Positions 15,197 through 25,083 of a stretch of 35,433 nucleotides of DNA are shown piece after piece. Every line of letters begins with the position of its first letter. Within the stretch, counting starts at the first letter, position 1. A program made the translations under genes and the position numbers. Under the pieces are notes generated by a model. The model saw only the letters and a list, made by a program, of their open reading frames with translations. It had not been told where the DNA came from and made no database searches. Origin of the DNA: Streptomyces yangpuensis (lineage in GTDB: Bacteria; Actinomycetota; Actinomycetes; Streptomycetales; Streptomycetaceae); NCBI RefSeq assembly GCF_001005295.1, contig NZ_LBMK01000005.1, forward strand, positions 380,377 through 415,809, given 5' to 3'.

Positions 15197-15597
15197 TCGA
15201 GGACGCCCTTCTTGTACGCATAGAGCAGGCCGACGGCCAGGAAGCCCAGGAAGATGAACATCTCGACCAGGGTCGTGGCGCCGTAGCCGGCGGCGGCGAA
15301 CACCGTCGCCCACGGGAACAGGAAGATCGAGTCGACGGCGAAGATGACGTAGAGGAAGGCGTAGACGTAGTAGCGGACCTGGGTGTGTGCCCAGCCCTCG
15401 CCGACGGGGTCCACGCCGCACTCGTAGGTCAGCAGCTTCTCGGGGGTCGGGACGACAGGCCGCAGCAGGCGGCCCGCGCCGAAGGCGACGGCCACGAAGA
15501 GCACGCCGAGGGCGGCCAGCAGACCGACGACCGAATAACTCCGGAAGTAGTCCGCCGCGAGCACGGTTACGGTCGATACCGTTGGTTCGGGCACGTC
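15187..15597 (-). CDS. nuoA: NADH-quinone oxidoreductase subunit A
   Basis: A 136-residue membrane protein with three helices. Diagnostic parts are TPEKLLTYECGVDPVGEGWAH and RYYVYAFLYVIFAVDSIFLFPWA. The start is taken as GTG 15597 (VPEPTVST) because GAGGAGCGAGGAA precedes it at good spacing. An in-frame GTG at 15618 would add seven residues (MTEERGT) but has no ribosome binding site. It is the first gene of the ten-gene operon; a likely -10 box (TAGACT, 15643-15648) lies about 46 bases upstream, and the operator-like element 15663-15682 lies above that. Confidence 0.92.
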   Translation of the reverse strand, partial: DVPEPTVSTVTVLAADYFRSYSVVGLLAALGVLFVAVAFGAGRLLRPVVPTPEKLLTYECGVDPVGEGWAHTQVRYYVYAFLYVIFAVDSIFLFPWATVFAAAGYGATTLVEMFIFLGFLAVGLLYAYKKGVLEWT

Positions 15598-15642
15598 CGT
15601 TCCTCGCTCCTCGGTCACTGTCGTCGATCTGGTACGGACGGG

Positions 15643-15648
15643 AGTCTA
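15643..15648 (-). promoter_or_regulatory. Candidate -10 box of the nuo operon promoter
   Basis: On the minus strand TAGACT matches the Streptomyces vegetative -10 pattern TAGRRT closely. No TTGAC-like -35 lies 16-18 bases upstream; instead the GGGGTTATCCCC element is there, so the promoter may depend on an activator. The start site would fall near 15636, leaving an untranslated leader of about 38 bases. Confidence 0.5.
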
Positions 15649-15662
15649 GGGCCTGCCTCACA

Positions 15663-15682
15663 CGGGGTGGGGTTATCCCCCG
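15663..15682. promoter_or_regulatory. Operator-like element, copy 1 (between nuoA and sensor kinase 1)
   Basis: The 20 bases CGGGGTGGGGTTATCCCCCG are identical to 17231-17250 upstream of the second sensor kinase. The core is the inverted repeat GGGG-TTAT-CCCC. It is 60 bases before the kinase 1 start and centred about 38 bases upstream of the predicted nuoA transcription start. I infer a binding site for the NarL-type response regulator encoded at 19054, but another regulator is possible. Confidence 0.6.
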
Positions 15683-15741
15683 TTCACAGCACCCCGGCCA
15701 CCCCATGGCATCAGCGAGCCGCGCTTGACAGCCTGTGGCGC

Positions 15742-16944
15742 ATGACGACGAGCCTTGCCATCGCCGACAACGACGCGCCTCCCCGCGTACGGCCCGTATT
15801 CAGCGCGGACACCTGGAAGGAAATCGCCCATCTGGTGACCAATCTGCCGGAGGCGATCCTCGGTTTCGTTTACGCGGTTGTCATGGTTTCCACCGCGGGC
15901 GGTCTTTCCGTGACCGCGATCGGACTTCCTCTGCTTGCGGCCGGTCTCTTTTTGTCTCGGCAGATGGGACGGCTGGAGCGGGCCCGAGCACGGCTGCTGC
16001 TGGGCGTCCGGGTGGAGGAGCCGACCCCGATCCCCGGGCCGCGCCGGTCCGGCGGATTCTTCCCCTGGTTGTGGACGAGCATCAAGGATCCGGTCGGCTG
16101 GCGGACCGTGCTGTACCAGCTGATCCGGCTGCCCTGGGGGGTGCTCACCTTCACGGTAGTCCTGACCGGGCTGTTCGTGCTGTGGCCGGTGCTGCCGTAT
16201 CTGGTGCGGCTGCTGGCGAACGCGGACCGCGCGATGGTACGGGGGCTGCTGTCGCCCTCCGACGACCTGGAGCGGCGGATCGCGGAGCTGGAGTCCGACC
16301 GGGGCGTGGTGGTCGACACCGCGGCGGCGGACCTGCGGCGCATCGAGCGGGACCTGCACGACGGGGCGCAGGCGCGGCTGGTGGCGCTGGCGATGGGGCT
16401 GGGCCTGGCGAAGGAGAAGCTGCTGGAGGACCCGGAGGGCGCGGCGGCGATGGTCGACGAGGCCCACGGGGAGGTGAAGCTGGCGCTGCAGGAGCTGCGG
16501 GACCTGGCGCGGGGGATCCATCCGGCCGTGCTGACCGACCGGGGGCTGGACGCGGCGCTGTCGTCGGTGGCGGCGCGGTGCGTGGTGCCGGTGAAGGTGG
16601 TCGTGGACCTGCCGTCGGGGCAGGAGGCGCGGCCGGCGGAGGCGATCGAGGGGATCGCGTACTTCGTGGTGTCCGAGCTGCTGCAGAACGTGAGCAAGCA
16701 TGCGGGGCCGGGGGCGCGGGGTGCGACGGTGGAGGTGTGGCGGGCGGGCGCCCGGCTGATGCTGCGGGTGTCCGACGACGGGCGGGGCGGGGCGGACACG
16801 TCCGGCGGGACCGGGTTGGCGGGGCTGGCGGAGCGGCTGGACGCGGTGGACGGGGTGCTGGTGGTGGACTCCCCCGAGGGGGAGGGGACGGTGGTGACGG
16901 CGGAGCTGCCGTGGCGTGACCGGGGCCTCGCCGGCCGTGGCTGA
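15742..16944 (+). CDS. Sensor histidine kinase, HisKA_3 type (kinase 1)
   Basis: A 400-residue kinase. Residues 25-165 form a sensor region of paired membrane segments (LPEAILGFVYAVVMVSTAGG; LPWGVLTFTVVLTGLFVLWP). The dimerisation helix holds the phospho-acceptor His206 in RIERDLHDGAQARLVAL. The ATPase domain has Asn316 (SELLQNVSKH), DDGRGGA (345-351) and GTGLAGLAERL. This is the NarL-partner class. From ELESDRGVVVDTAAADLRRI onward it is nearly identical to kinase 2. The start is ATG 15742; the ribosome binding site is weak (GTGG). It is divergent from nuoA over a shared regulatory region of about 140 bases. Likely partner: the response regulator at 19054. Confidence 0.92.
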   Translation: MTTSLAIADNDAPPRVRPVFSADTWKEIAHLVTNLPEAILGFVYAVVMVSTAGGLSVTAIGLPLLAAGLFLSRQMGRLERARARLLLGVRVEEPTPIPGPRRSGGFFPWLWTSIKDPVGWRTVLYQLIRLPWGVLTFTVVLTGLFVLWPVLPYLVRLLANADRAMVRGLLSPSDDLERRIAELESDRGVVVDTAAADLRRIERDLHDGAQARLVALAMGLGLAKEKLLEDPEGAAAMVDEAHGEVKLALQELRDLARGIHPAVLTDRGLDAALSSVAARCVVPVKVVVDLPSGQEARPAEAIEGIAYFVVSELLQNVSKHAGPGARGATVEVWRAGARLMLRVSDDGRGGADTSGGTGLAGLAERLDAVDGVLVVDSPEGEGTVVTAELPWRDRGLAGRG

Positions 16945-16998
16945 GGCCGTGGTCGTGGCCGTGGCCGTGGCCGTGGCCGTGGCCGTGGCCGTGGCCGT
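16945..16998 (+). repeat. Hexamer tandem repeat GGCCGT x 9
   Basis: Nine head-to-tail copies of GGCCGT, the second being GGTCGT, begin directly after the TGA stop of kinase 1. Such a tract can change length by slippage. It is outside the reading frame as annotated. Confidence 0.9.
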
Positions 16999-17007
16999 TC
17001 GGTGACG

Positions 17008-17040
17008 CGGGACTCCCGTCCGGGGTGGGCGGGGGTCCCG
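17008..17040 (+). terminator. Hairpin terminator after sensor kinase 1
   Basis: Bases 17008-17021 pair with 17027-17040 over 14 positions with two G-U pairs and a 5-base loop. It sits 63 bases after the kinase 1 stop, just past the hexamer repeat, so kinase 1 and kinase 2 are probably separate transcripts. Confidence 0.7.
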
Positions 17041-17339
17041 CTCGTCCGCCTGGCGCGGCGCCGCTTCCCGGGGCGCTGCCCCGGACCCCGCACCTCAACC
17101 GCCGGCGGGGCTGGATCTGTCGGCGCAGGCCCTGGAGGAGTCGGACCCGGTGGGGTGCCTGCAGCGGTCGCTCTGACGGCCTGGAAGCAGGGATGCCCGC
17201 GGGGCTGGATTTGCCGGGCTCGGATGTCGGCGGGGTGGGGTTATCCCCCGGGGGGAGAGGCCTACCTGCTGCATGGTCCGGGGGTGGGGGTGGGGCGCAG
17301 GGTTGGGGTGTGGTCGAGGAGCGGAAGGGCGGGTCGGAG
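17041..17339 (+). other. Intergenic region before sensor kinase 2
   Basis: No gene is supported here. It must hold the kinase 2 promoter. The only clear signal is the operator-like copy 2 at 17231-17250; I see no convincing -10/-35 pair. Confidence 0.6.
17231..17250. promoter_or_regulatory. Operator-like element, copy 2 (upstream of sensor kinase 2)
   Basis: Identical over 20 bases to 15663-15682, with the GGGG-TTAT-CCCC inverted repeat. It lies 89 bases before the chosen kinase 2 start. Flanking bases on both sides differ from copy 1 apart from general GC-richness, so selection on the element is more likely than a recent duplication of the whole upstream region. Confidence 0.6.
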
Positions 17340-18650
17340 ATGGACGACGGCAAGGGCGGGCGGCATGGCGGTGTCGGCGCGGTGCTGTGGGCCCCGGTGG
17401 CGGGGCGGACCTGGCGGGAGTTCGCGTACCTGCTCGTCGGGCTGCCGCTGAGCACGGTGTACTTCTCACTCGTCATCACCGGCATGAGCCTCGGCGCGGG
17501 GCTGCTGGTGACCTTCCTCGGCGTACCGGTCCTGGCGGGCACCCTGGCCATGTGCCGCGGGTTCGGGCGGCTGGAGCGGGCCCGGGTACGCGCGCTGCTC
17601 GGGGCGGACATCGCCGAGCCGGCGCCGGCCCGGGCGAAGAAGAGCGGGCCCCTCGCCGCCATGGGCGCGGTGCTCCGCAGCGGGAGCGCCTGGCGGCACG
17701 TGCTGTACTCCGTGATCCACTTCCCGTGGGCGGTGTTCGGTTTCTGCCTGGCACTGACGTTCTGGGCGGCGGGTTGGGCGTACCTGCTGTACCCGGTGTG
17801 GTTCTGGGTCTTCCCGGCCTACACCGACCAGCCGGGGCTCCAGCTCTTCCAGAACGACGACTACAGCCTCTACCTCGACTCCCCCGTGGAGATCGCCCTG
17901 ACCTGCCTCGTCGGGCTGGCCTTCACGCTCGCCACGCCGTGGGTGATCCGGGCCCTGACCACCGTCGACCGGGTCATGGTCGGCGGTCTGCTCGGGGCGT
18001 CCCGGCTGGACCACCGGGTCACAGAGCTGGAGTCCGACCGCGGGGTCGTCGTGGACACCGCCGCCGCCGACCTGCGGCGCATCGAACGGGATCTGCACGA
18101 CGGCGCACAGGCCCGGCTCGTGGCGCTCGCGATGGACCTGGGGATGGCGAAGGAGAAGCTCGGCGAGGACCCGCGGGCCGCGGCCCGCATGGTGGACGAG
18201 GCGCACGGCGAGGTGAAGATCGCTCTGCAGGAGCTGCGGGACCTGGCCCGGGGCATCCACCCGGCGGTGCTGACGGACCGCGGGCTGGACGCGGCGCTGT
18301 CCTCGGTGGCGTCGCGGTGCGCCGTGCCGGTACGGGTGGCCGTGGACCTCCCGGCCCGGCCGGCCGCGGCCATCGAGGGGATCGCGTACTTCACGGTCTC
18401 GGAACTGCTGCAGAACATCAGCAAGCACTCAGCTGCCCGGTCGGCCTCGGTGGACGTGTGGAAGTCCGGGGGACGGCTGCTGCTCCAGGTCGCCGACGAC
18501 GGGCGGGGCGGCGCGGATGCGGGCCGGGGCGGCGGGGGCGGGCTGGCGGGGCTCACCGAGCGGCTGGACGCGGTGGACGGGGTGCTGGTCGTCGACTCCC
18601 CCGAGGGGGGCGGGACGACGGTCACCGCCGAGCTGCCGTGGCGGGCGTAG
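17340..18650 (+). CDS. Sensor histidine kinase, HisKA_3 type (kinase 2, paralogue of kinase 1)
   Basis: A 436-residue kinase with the same plan as kinase 1. Sensor region 25-215 has four membrane segments, but between segments 3 and 4 it has an extra external loop of about 35 residues (FPAYTDQPGLQLFQNDDY) absent from kinase 1, so the two may sense different signals. Phospho-acceptor His253 lies in RIERDLHDGAQARLVALAMD; the N-box is SELLQNISKHS and the G-box DDGRGGADAG. The catalytic halves of the two kinases are almost identical. ATG 17340 (MDDGKGG) has GGAG directly adjacent and GGAAGGG about 12 bases upstream; GTG 17310 is an in-frame alternative adding ten residues. A hairpin terminator follows. 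Confidence 0.9.
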   Translation: MDDGKGGRHGGVGAVLWAPVAGRTWREFAYLLVGLPLSTVYFSLVITGMSLGAGLLVTFLGVPVLAGTLAMCRGFGRLERARVRALLGADIAEPAPARAKKSGPLAAMGAVLRSGSAWRHVLYSVIHFPWAVFGFCLALTFWAAGWAYLLYPVWFWVFPAYTDQPGLQLFQNDDYSLYLDSPVEIALTCLVGLAFTLATPWVIRALTTVDRVMVGGLLGASRLDHRVTELESDRGVVVDTAAADLRRIERDLHDGAQARLVALAMDLGMAKEKLGEDPRAAARMVDEAHGEVKIALQELRDLARGIHPAVLTDRGLDAALSSVASRCAVPVRVAVDLPARPAAAIEGIAYFTVSELLQNISKHSAARSASVDVWKSGGRLLLQVADDGRGGADAGRGGGGGLAGLTERLDAVDGVLVVDSPEGGGTTVTAELPWRA

Positions 18651-18670
18651 GCCCGCCTGTGCACAACGTG

Positions 18671-18700
18671 GGGGCTCCCGCCCGGGTGGGCGGGGGCCCC
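18671..18700 (+). terminator. Hairpin terminator after sensor kinase 2
   Basis: A 13-pair stem (18671-18683 with 18688-18700, one G-U) around the loop GGGT, 20 bases after the kinase 2 stop. Confidence 0.75.
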
Positions 18701-19053
18701 TCCCGTGTGCCGAGCGCCGCGCCGCAGCCCGGGCTGCTGCCCCGCTGTCCCGGAACCTGCCCCGCCTCCTGCGGCTCCGCCCCGGACCGGGAGCCGCGAA
18801 CTCTCGCCGTCCACCGCCGGGACACCCAGGCGGGGCCGAGTACGGGGACGGGCCCTCCCGGAGGAGCCGGGCGTGGCGGCCGTGGGCGTCCCGGACTGCG
18901 CGGGGTCCGGAGCGGGATGGGGGGCTCCGGATGCGAAGACTGGCCGCGTACGCCCACGGGTTGTTCCGGCTCTGCCTTCGGCAGGACGCGAGGCTGGGAT
19001 GCTTGGCTGAGTCGGGCGGTACGGGAACGAGTGGACGCGGGAGCTGCTGAGTC
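18701..19053 (+). other. Intergenic region before the response regulator
   Basis: About 350 bases without a supported gene. Open frames on both strands are high-GC artefacts with no recognisable domain. It should hold the response regulator promoter, but no copy of the GGGGTTATCCCC element and no clear -10/-35 pair is seen. Confidence 0.5.
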
Positions 19054-19725
19054 GTGGAAGACAGGGTGCGGGTGGTCATCGCCGAGGATTCAGTGCTGCT
19101 GCGCGAGGGCCTGACCCGGTTGCTGACCGACCGGGGGCATGACGTCGTGGCGGGCGTCGGGGACGCGGAAGCCCTGATCAAGACGGTGGCGGAGCTGGCT
19201 GCCGAGGACGCGTTGCCGGACGTGGTGGTGGCGGACGTGCGGATGCCGCCGACGCACACCGACGAGGGGGTGCGGGCTGCCGTGCGGCTGCGGCGCGATC
19301 ACCCCGGGATAGGCGTGCTCGTGCTGTCGCAGTACGTGGAGGAGCAGTACGCCACCGAGCTCCTGGCCGGTTCCAGTACCGGCGTGGGGTATCTGCTCAA
19401 GGACCGGGTGGCCGAGGTACGGGAGTTCCTGGACGCGGTGGTCCGGGTGGCCCGGGGCGGCACCGCCCTGGACCCCGAGGTCGTCGCCCAGCTGCTCGGG
19501 CGCAGCCGGAAGCAGGACGTGCTGGCGGGCCTGACGCCGCGCGAGCGCGAGGTGCTCGGGCTGATGGCCGAAGGACGCACCAATTCCGCCGTGGCGAAGC
19601 AGCTGGTCGTGAGCGACGGAGCGGTGGAGAAGCACGTCAGCAACATCTTCATGAAACTGGGCCTGTCGCCGAGTGACGGGGATCACCGGCGTGTACTGGC
19701 CGTTCTCACCTACCTGAAATCTTGA
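19054..19725 (+). CDS. NarL/LuxR-family response regulator
   Basis: A 223-residue regulator. The receiver domain (5-125) has acidic pocket Glu11-Asp12, phospho-acceptor Asp61 (VVVADVRMPP), Ser92 and Lys116 (GYLLKDRV). The output domain (about 160-210) is a LuxR-type helix-turn-helix: LTPREREVLGLMAEGRTNSAVAK then VVSDGAVEKHVSNIF. It is the only response regulator in the window and lies directly after two HisKA_3 kinases, so both probably signal to it. GTG 19054 has GGAG 12 bases upstream. NarL-type regulators bind inverted repeats; the GGGGTTATCCCC element before both kinases is a candidate site. Confidence 0.93.
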   Translation: MEDRVRVVIAEDSVLLREGLTRLLTDRGHDVVAGVGDAEALIKTVAELAAEDALPDVVVADVRMPPTHTDEGVRAAVRLRRDHPGIGVLVLSQYVEEQYATELLAGSSTGVGYLLKDRVAEVREFLDAVVRVARGGTALDPEVVAQLLGRSRKQDVLAGLTPREREVLGLMAEGRTNSAVAKQLVVSDGAVEKHVSNIFMKLGLSPSDGDHRRVLAVLTYLKS

Positions 19726-19729
19726 TCGA

Positions 19730-19834
19730 CTGACACTCTGTCAGATACGGCATACCGGTCGGGCCGTCTCGAAGGGCGGTCCTACGGTCCAGAATGTGAT
19801 CGCTCCTGGGGGCCCGATCCCTACGGTCGTAGGG
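19730..19834 (+). promoter_or_regulatory. Repeat-rich region upstream of korA
   Basis: Three small symmetric signals lie between the response regulator stop and korA. CTGACA-CTC-TGTCAG (19730-19744) is a perfect inverted repeat that could be the regulator's terminator or an operator. CCTACGGTC occurs twice (19781-19789 and 19820-19828), and the second copy is part of the inverted repeat CCCTAC-GGTC-GTAGGG (19819-19834), 42 bases before the korA start. I infer a regulator binding region; the protein is unknown. Confidence 0.4.
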
Positions 19835-19876
19835 TGGGTTATGGGGGTGCTCACGCCTCGAAGGAGGTCCAGTTCA

Positions 19877-22892
<3,016 letters not shown>

Positions 22893-22916
22893 GCCCCACC
22901 TGCGCCACGGCCGCCG

Positions 22917-22948
22917 GAAGCCCGGGCCCCGCACGGGGCCCGGGCTTC
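22917..22948 (+). terminator. Strong hairpin terminator after korB
   Basis: A perfect 14-bp stem (22917-22930 with 22935-22948) and a 4-base loop, 24 bases after the korB stop. Confidence 0.85.
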
Positions 22949-22998
22949 GGCATGCACCCACTGAGCGCACCCCCGGCGCACCCACTCCACCACAGCGC

Positions 22999-23027
22999 TT
23001 TCGAAAAGTTAGCGCTTACCGTAGGCT
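22999..23027 (+). promoter_or_regulatory. Candidate promoter and operator of the quinone reductase-like gene
   Basis: TAGGCT (23022-23027) is a good -10; the hexamer 17 bases upstream (TTTCGA, 22999-23004) is a weak -35. Between them lies GTTAGCGCTTAC (23008-23019), palindromic except for one pair, in the usual place for a repressor. QorB-type genes are often controlled by HxlR-type repressors, but no such gene is nearby. Confidence 0.45.
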
Positions 23028-23058
23028 GGCACTCTCGACCAATGAGGGAGAAGCAGCC

Positions 23059-23913
23059 ATGAGCATCGTCGTCACCGCGGCCACCGGAGCACTCGGCCGT
23101 CTCGTCGTGGAGGAACTGCTGGAGCGGGTCCCCGCCGGCCGCGTCGCCGTCGTCGTCCGGGACGCGCGGAAGGCCGCCGACCTGGCCGCCCGCGGGATCG
23201 AGGTGCGCGTCGCCGACTACGGCGACCCGGCGGCACTGAAGGACGCCTTCCGGCCCGGCGACCGGGTACTGCTGATCTCCGGCAACGAGATCGGGCGGCG
23301 CGTCGCACAGCACACCGCCGTGATCGACGCGGCGAAGGCGGCGGGCGTGGCGCAGCTCGCCTACACCGGCATCCTCGGCGGCCCGGAGGCGGACTTCGAG
23401 CTGGCCGCCGAGCACACCGCCACCGAGCGGACCGTCCTCGCCTCCGGGCTGCCGTACACCTTGCTGCGCAACGGCTGGTACCACGAGAACTACACCCGTG
23501 AGCTGCCGGCCGTCCTCGGGCACGGTGCGGTCGTGGGCAGCGCGGGCGAGGGCCGGATCGCCTCCGCGGCGCGCGCCGACTACGCGGCCGCGGCGGCCGA
23601 GGTGCTGACCGGCGAGGGTCACCTGAACCGGGTCTACGAGCTCTCCGGCGACACCGCGTGGAGCCTCGCGGAGTACGCGGCCGAGGTGTCCGCGCAGAGC
23701 GGCAAGGAGATCGCGTACACCGAGGTACCGGCCGGGGAACACCTGCGGATCCTGACGGGCGCCGGGGTGCCCGAGGGCTTCGCGGCGGTCATCGTCGACG
23801 TGGACGCGGCGATCGCGCGCGGCCGGCTGGCGGGCACCGGCGGGGACCTGGCCCGGCTGATCGGGCGGCCGACGACCCCGGTCGCGGTGGCGATCGGCGC
23901 CGCGCTGGCCTGA
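23059..23913 (+). CDS. NAD(P)-binding protein, NmrA/type 2 quinone oxidoreductase-like (atypical SDR)
   Basis: A 284-residue Rossmann protein. The N-terminal MSIVVTAATGALGRLVVEEL is the NAD(P)-binding TxATGxLG motif, followed by VVVRDARKAADLAARGIEVR (the second strand selecting NADPH). GNEIGRRVAQHTAVIDAAKAAGV and LPYTLLRNGWYHENY are hallmarks of QorB/YtfG-type NADPH:quinone oxidoreductases. There is no classical SDR Tyr-x-x-x-Lys pair, as expected for this group. It probably reduces quinones or senses NADP state. ATG 23059 has GAGGGAG 7 bases upstream. It is monocistronic, with a terminator before it and a long inverted repeat after it. Confidence 0.88.
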   Translation: MSIVVTAATGALGRLVVEELLERVPAGRVAVVVRDARKAADLAARGIEVRVADYGDPAALKDAFRPGDRVLLISGNEIGRRVAQHTAVIDAAKAAGVAQLAYTGILGGPEADFELAAEHTATERTVLASGLPYTLLRNGWYHENYTRELPAVLGHGAVVGSAGEGRIASAARADYAAAAAEVLTGEGHLNRVYELSGDTAWSLAEYAAEVSAQSGKEIAYTEVPAGEHLRILTGAGVPEGFAAVIVDVDAAIARGRLAGTGGDLARLIGRPTTPVAVAIGAALA

Positions 23914-23963
23914 CCGCGCCACCTCCGGACCCGGACGACCGGACGGCCACACGGACCCCCGGA

Positions 23964-24000
23964 GATGTCATGAGTATCTCGCCATTACGAGCATGACATC
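23964..24000. repeat. Inverted repeat between the quinone reductase-like gene and rarD
   Basis: GATGTCATG (23964-23972) pairs with CATGACATC (23992-24000); inside, CTCG (23978-23981) pairs with CGAG (23988-23991), giving a 9+4 bp hairpin with a 5-base bulge and 6-base loop. It lies 50 bases after the upstream gene and 55 before rarD. It could be a terminator, but it is AT-richer than other terminators here and could equally be an operator for rarD. Confidence 0.5.
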
Positions 24001-24055
24001 CGGGCCGCGCGGCGATACCGTCGTGAAGTTGGCTGGAAGTCGCACAGGAGGCCCC

Positions 24056-25003
24056 GTGAAGGCACAGAACGAGCAGCGCGCGGGTTTGCTCTACGGATTC
24101 GGCGCCTACGGGATCTGGGGGCTGGTCCCCCTCTTCTGGCCACTCCTGATGCCCGCCGGGGCCGTCGAGATCCTCGCCCACCGCATGACGTGGTCCCTGG
24201 CCGTGGTCGGGGTGGCCCTGCTCGCCGTCCGCCGGTGGGGCTGGATACGGGAGCTGCTGCGCCGGCCGCGCAAGCTGGGCCTGACCGCCCTGGCCGCGTC
24301 GGTGATCAGCGTGAACTGGGGCCTGTACATCTGGTCGGTCAACAACGGCCACGTCGTCGAGTCGAGCCTCGGGTACTTCATCAACCCGCTGGTCAGCATC
24401 GCGATGGGGGTGCTGGTGCTGGGCGAGCGGCTGCGGCGCGCACAGTGGGCGGCCGTCGGCCTCAGCTTCCTCGCCGTCCTCGTGCTCGCCGTCGGCTACG
24501 GGCGGCCGCCGTGGATCTCACTGGTCCTGGCCTGCTCCTTCGCCACGTACGGGCTGATCAAGAAGAAGCTCAACATGGGCGGGCTGGAGTCGCTGGCCGC
24601 CGAGACGGCCATGCTGTTCCTGCCGGCCCTCGGCTACCTGCTGTGGCTGGGCGCGCAGGGCCGGTCCTCCTTCGCCTCGCAGGGCGTCGGCCACGCCCTG
24701 CTGCTGGCCGCGACCGGCCTGGTCACGGCGATACCGCTGGTGTTCTTCGGGGCGGCCGCCATCCGGGTCCCGCTGTCCACCCTCGGGCTGCTCCAGTACA
24801 TGGCCCCGGTGTTCCAGTTCGGACTCGGCGTCCTGTACTTCCACGAGGCCATGCCGCCCGAGCGCTGGGCCGGCTTCTCCCTGGTCTGGGCCGCCCTGGC
24901 GATCCTGACCTGGGACGCCCTGCGGACGGCGCGGCGCTCCCGCGCACGGCTGGAGGCGGCCCCGGTGGCCGCCGCCCCGGCACCGGCCCGCGAACCCGCG
25001 TAA
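24056..25003 (+). CDS. rarD: RarD-type EamA family permease
   Basis: A 315-residue protein with about ten membrane helices. Family signatures are GFGAYGIWGLVPLFWPLL near the start, SVNWGLYIWSVNNGHVVESS and LGYFINPLVSIAMGVLVLGE, typical of RarD proteins (drug/metabolite transporter superfamily); the second half has PLSTLGLLQYMAPVFQFGLG. Substrate unknown; RarD was named for chloramphenicol sensitivity but transport has not been generally shown. GTG 24056 is chosen because CAGGAGG lies 4 bases upstream and homologues start just here; the frame opens upstream to 23993 within the inverted repeat. The Ala/Pro-rich C-terminus is cytoplasmic. Confidence 0.92.
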   Translation: MKAQNEQRAGLLYGFGAYGIWGLVPLFWPLLMPAGAVEILAHRMTWSLAVVGVALLAVRRWGWIRELLRRPRKLGLTALAASVISVNWGLYIWSVNNGHVVESSLGYFINPLVSIAMGVLVLGERLRRAQWAAVGLSFLAVLVLAVGYGRPPWISLVLACSFATYGLIKKKLNMGGLESLAAETAMLFLPALGYLLWLGAQGRSSFASQGVGHALLLAATGLVTAIPLVFFGAAAIRVPLSTLGLLQYMAPVFQFGLGVLYFHEAMPPERWAGFSLVWAALAILTWDALRTARRSRARLEAAPVAAAPAPAREPA

Positions 25004-25046
25004 CGACCGCCCCGCGGGGCGCGCACCAGCAAACGCCCCGAACCCC

Positions 25047-25083
25047 ACGATCCCCGGTACGGACCCTCCGCACCGGGGATCGT
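25047..25083 (+). terminator. Hairpin terminator with T-tract after rarD
   Basis: Bases 25047-25058 pair perfectly with 25072-25083 (12 bp); inside, CGGA (25060-25063) pairs with TCCG (25067-25070). TTTT follows at 25087-25090, one of the few T-tracts in the window. Confidence 0.85.

Noticed and set aside
15724..15729. TTGACA upstream of sensor kinase 1
   Set aside because: Only 12 bases from the start codon, so a -10 box would fall inside the gene.
16900..17090. A (Gly-His)n stretch read on the minus strand
   Set aside because: It is only the GGCCGT hexamer repeat read in reverse; no start, ribosome binding site or domain.
18701..19053. A small gene between kinase 2 and the response regulator
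   Set aside because: Frames on both strands lack ribosome binding sites and show Pro/Arg-rich shadow composition.
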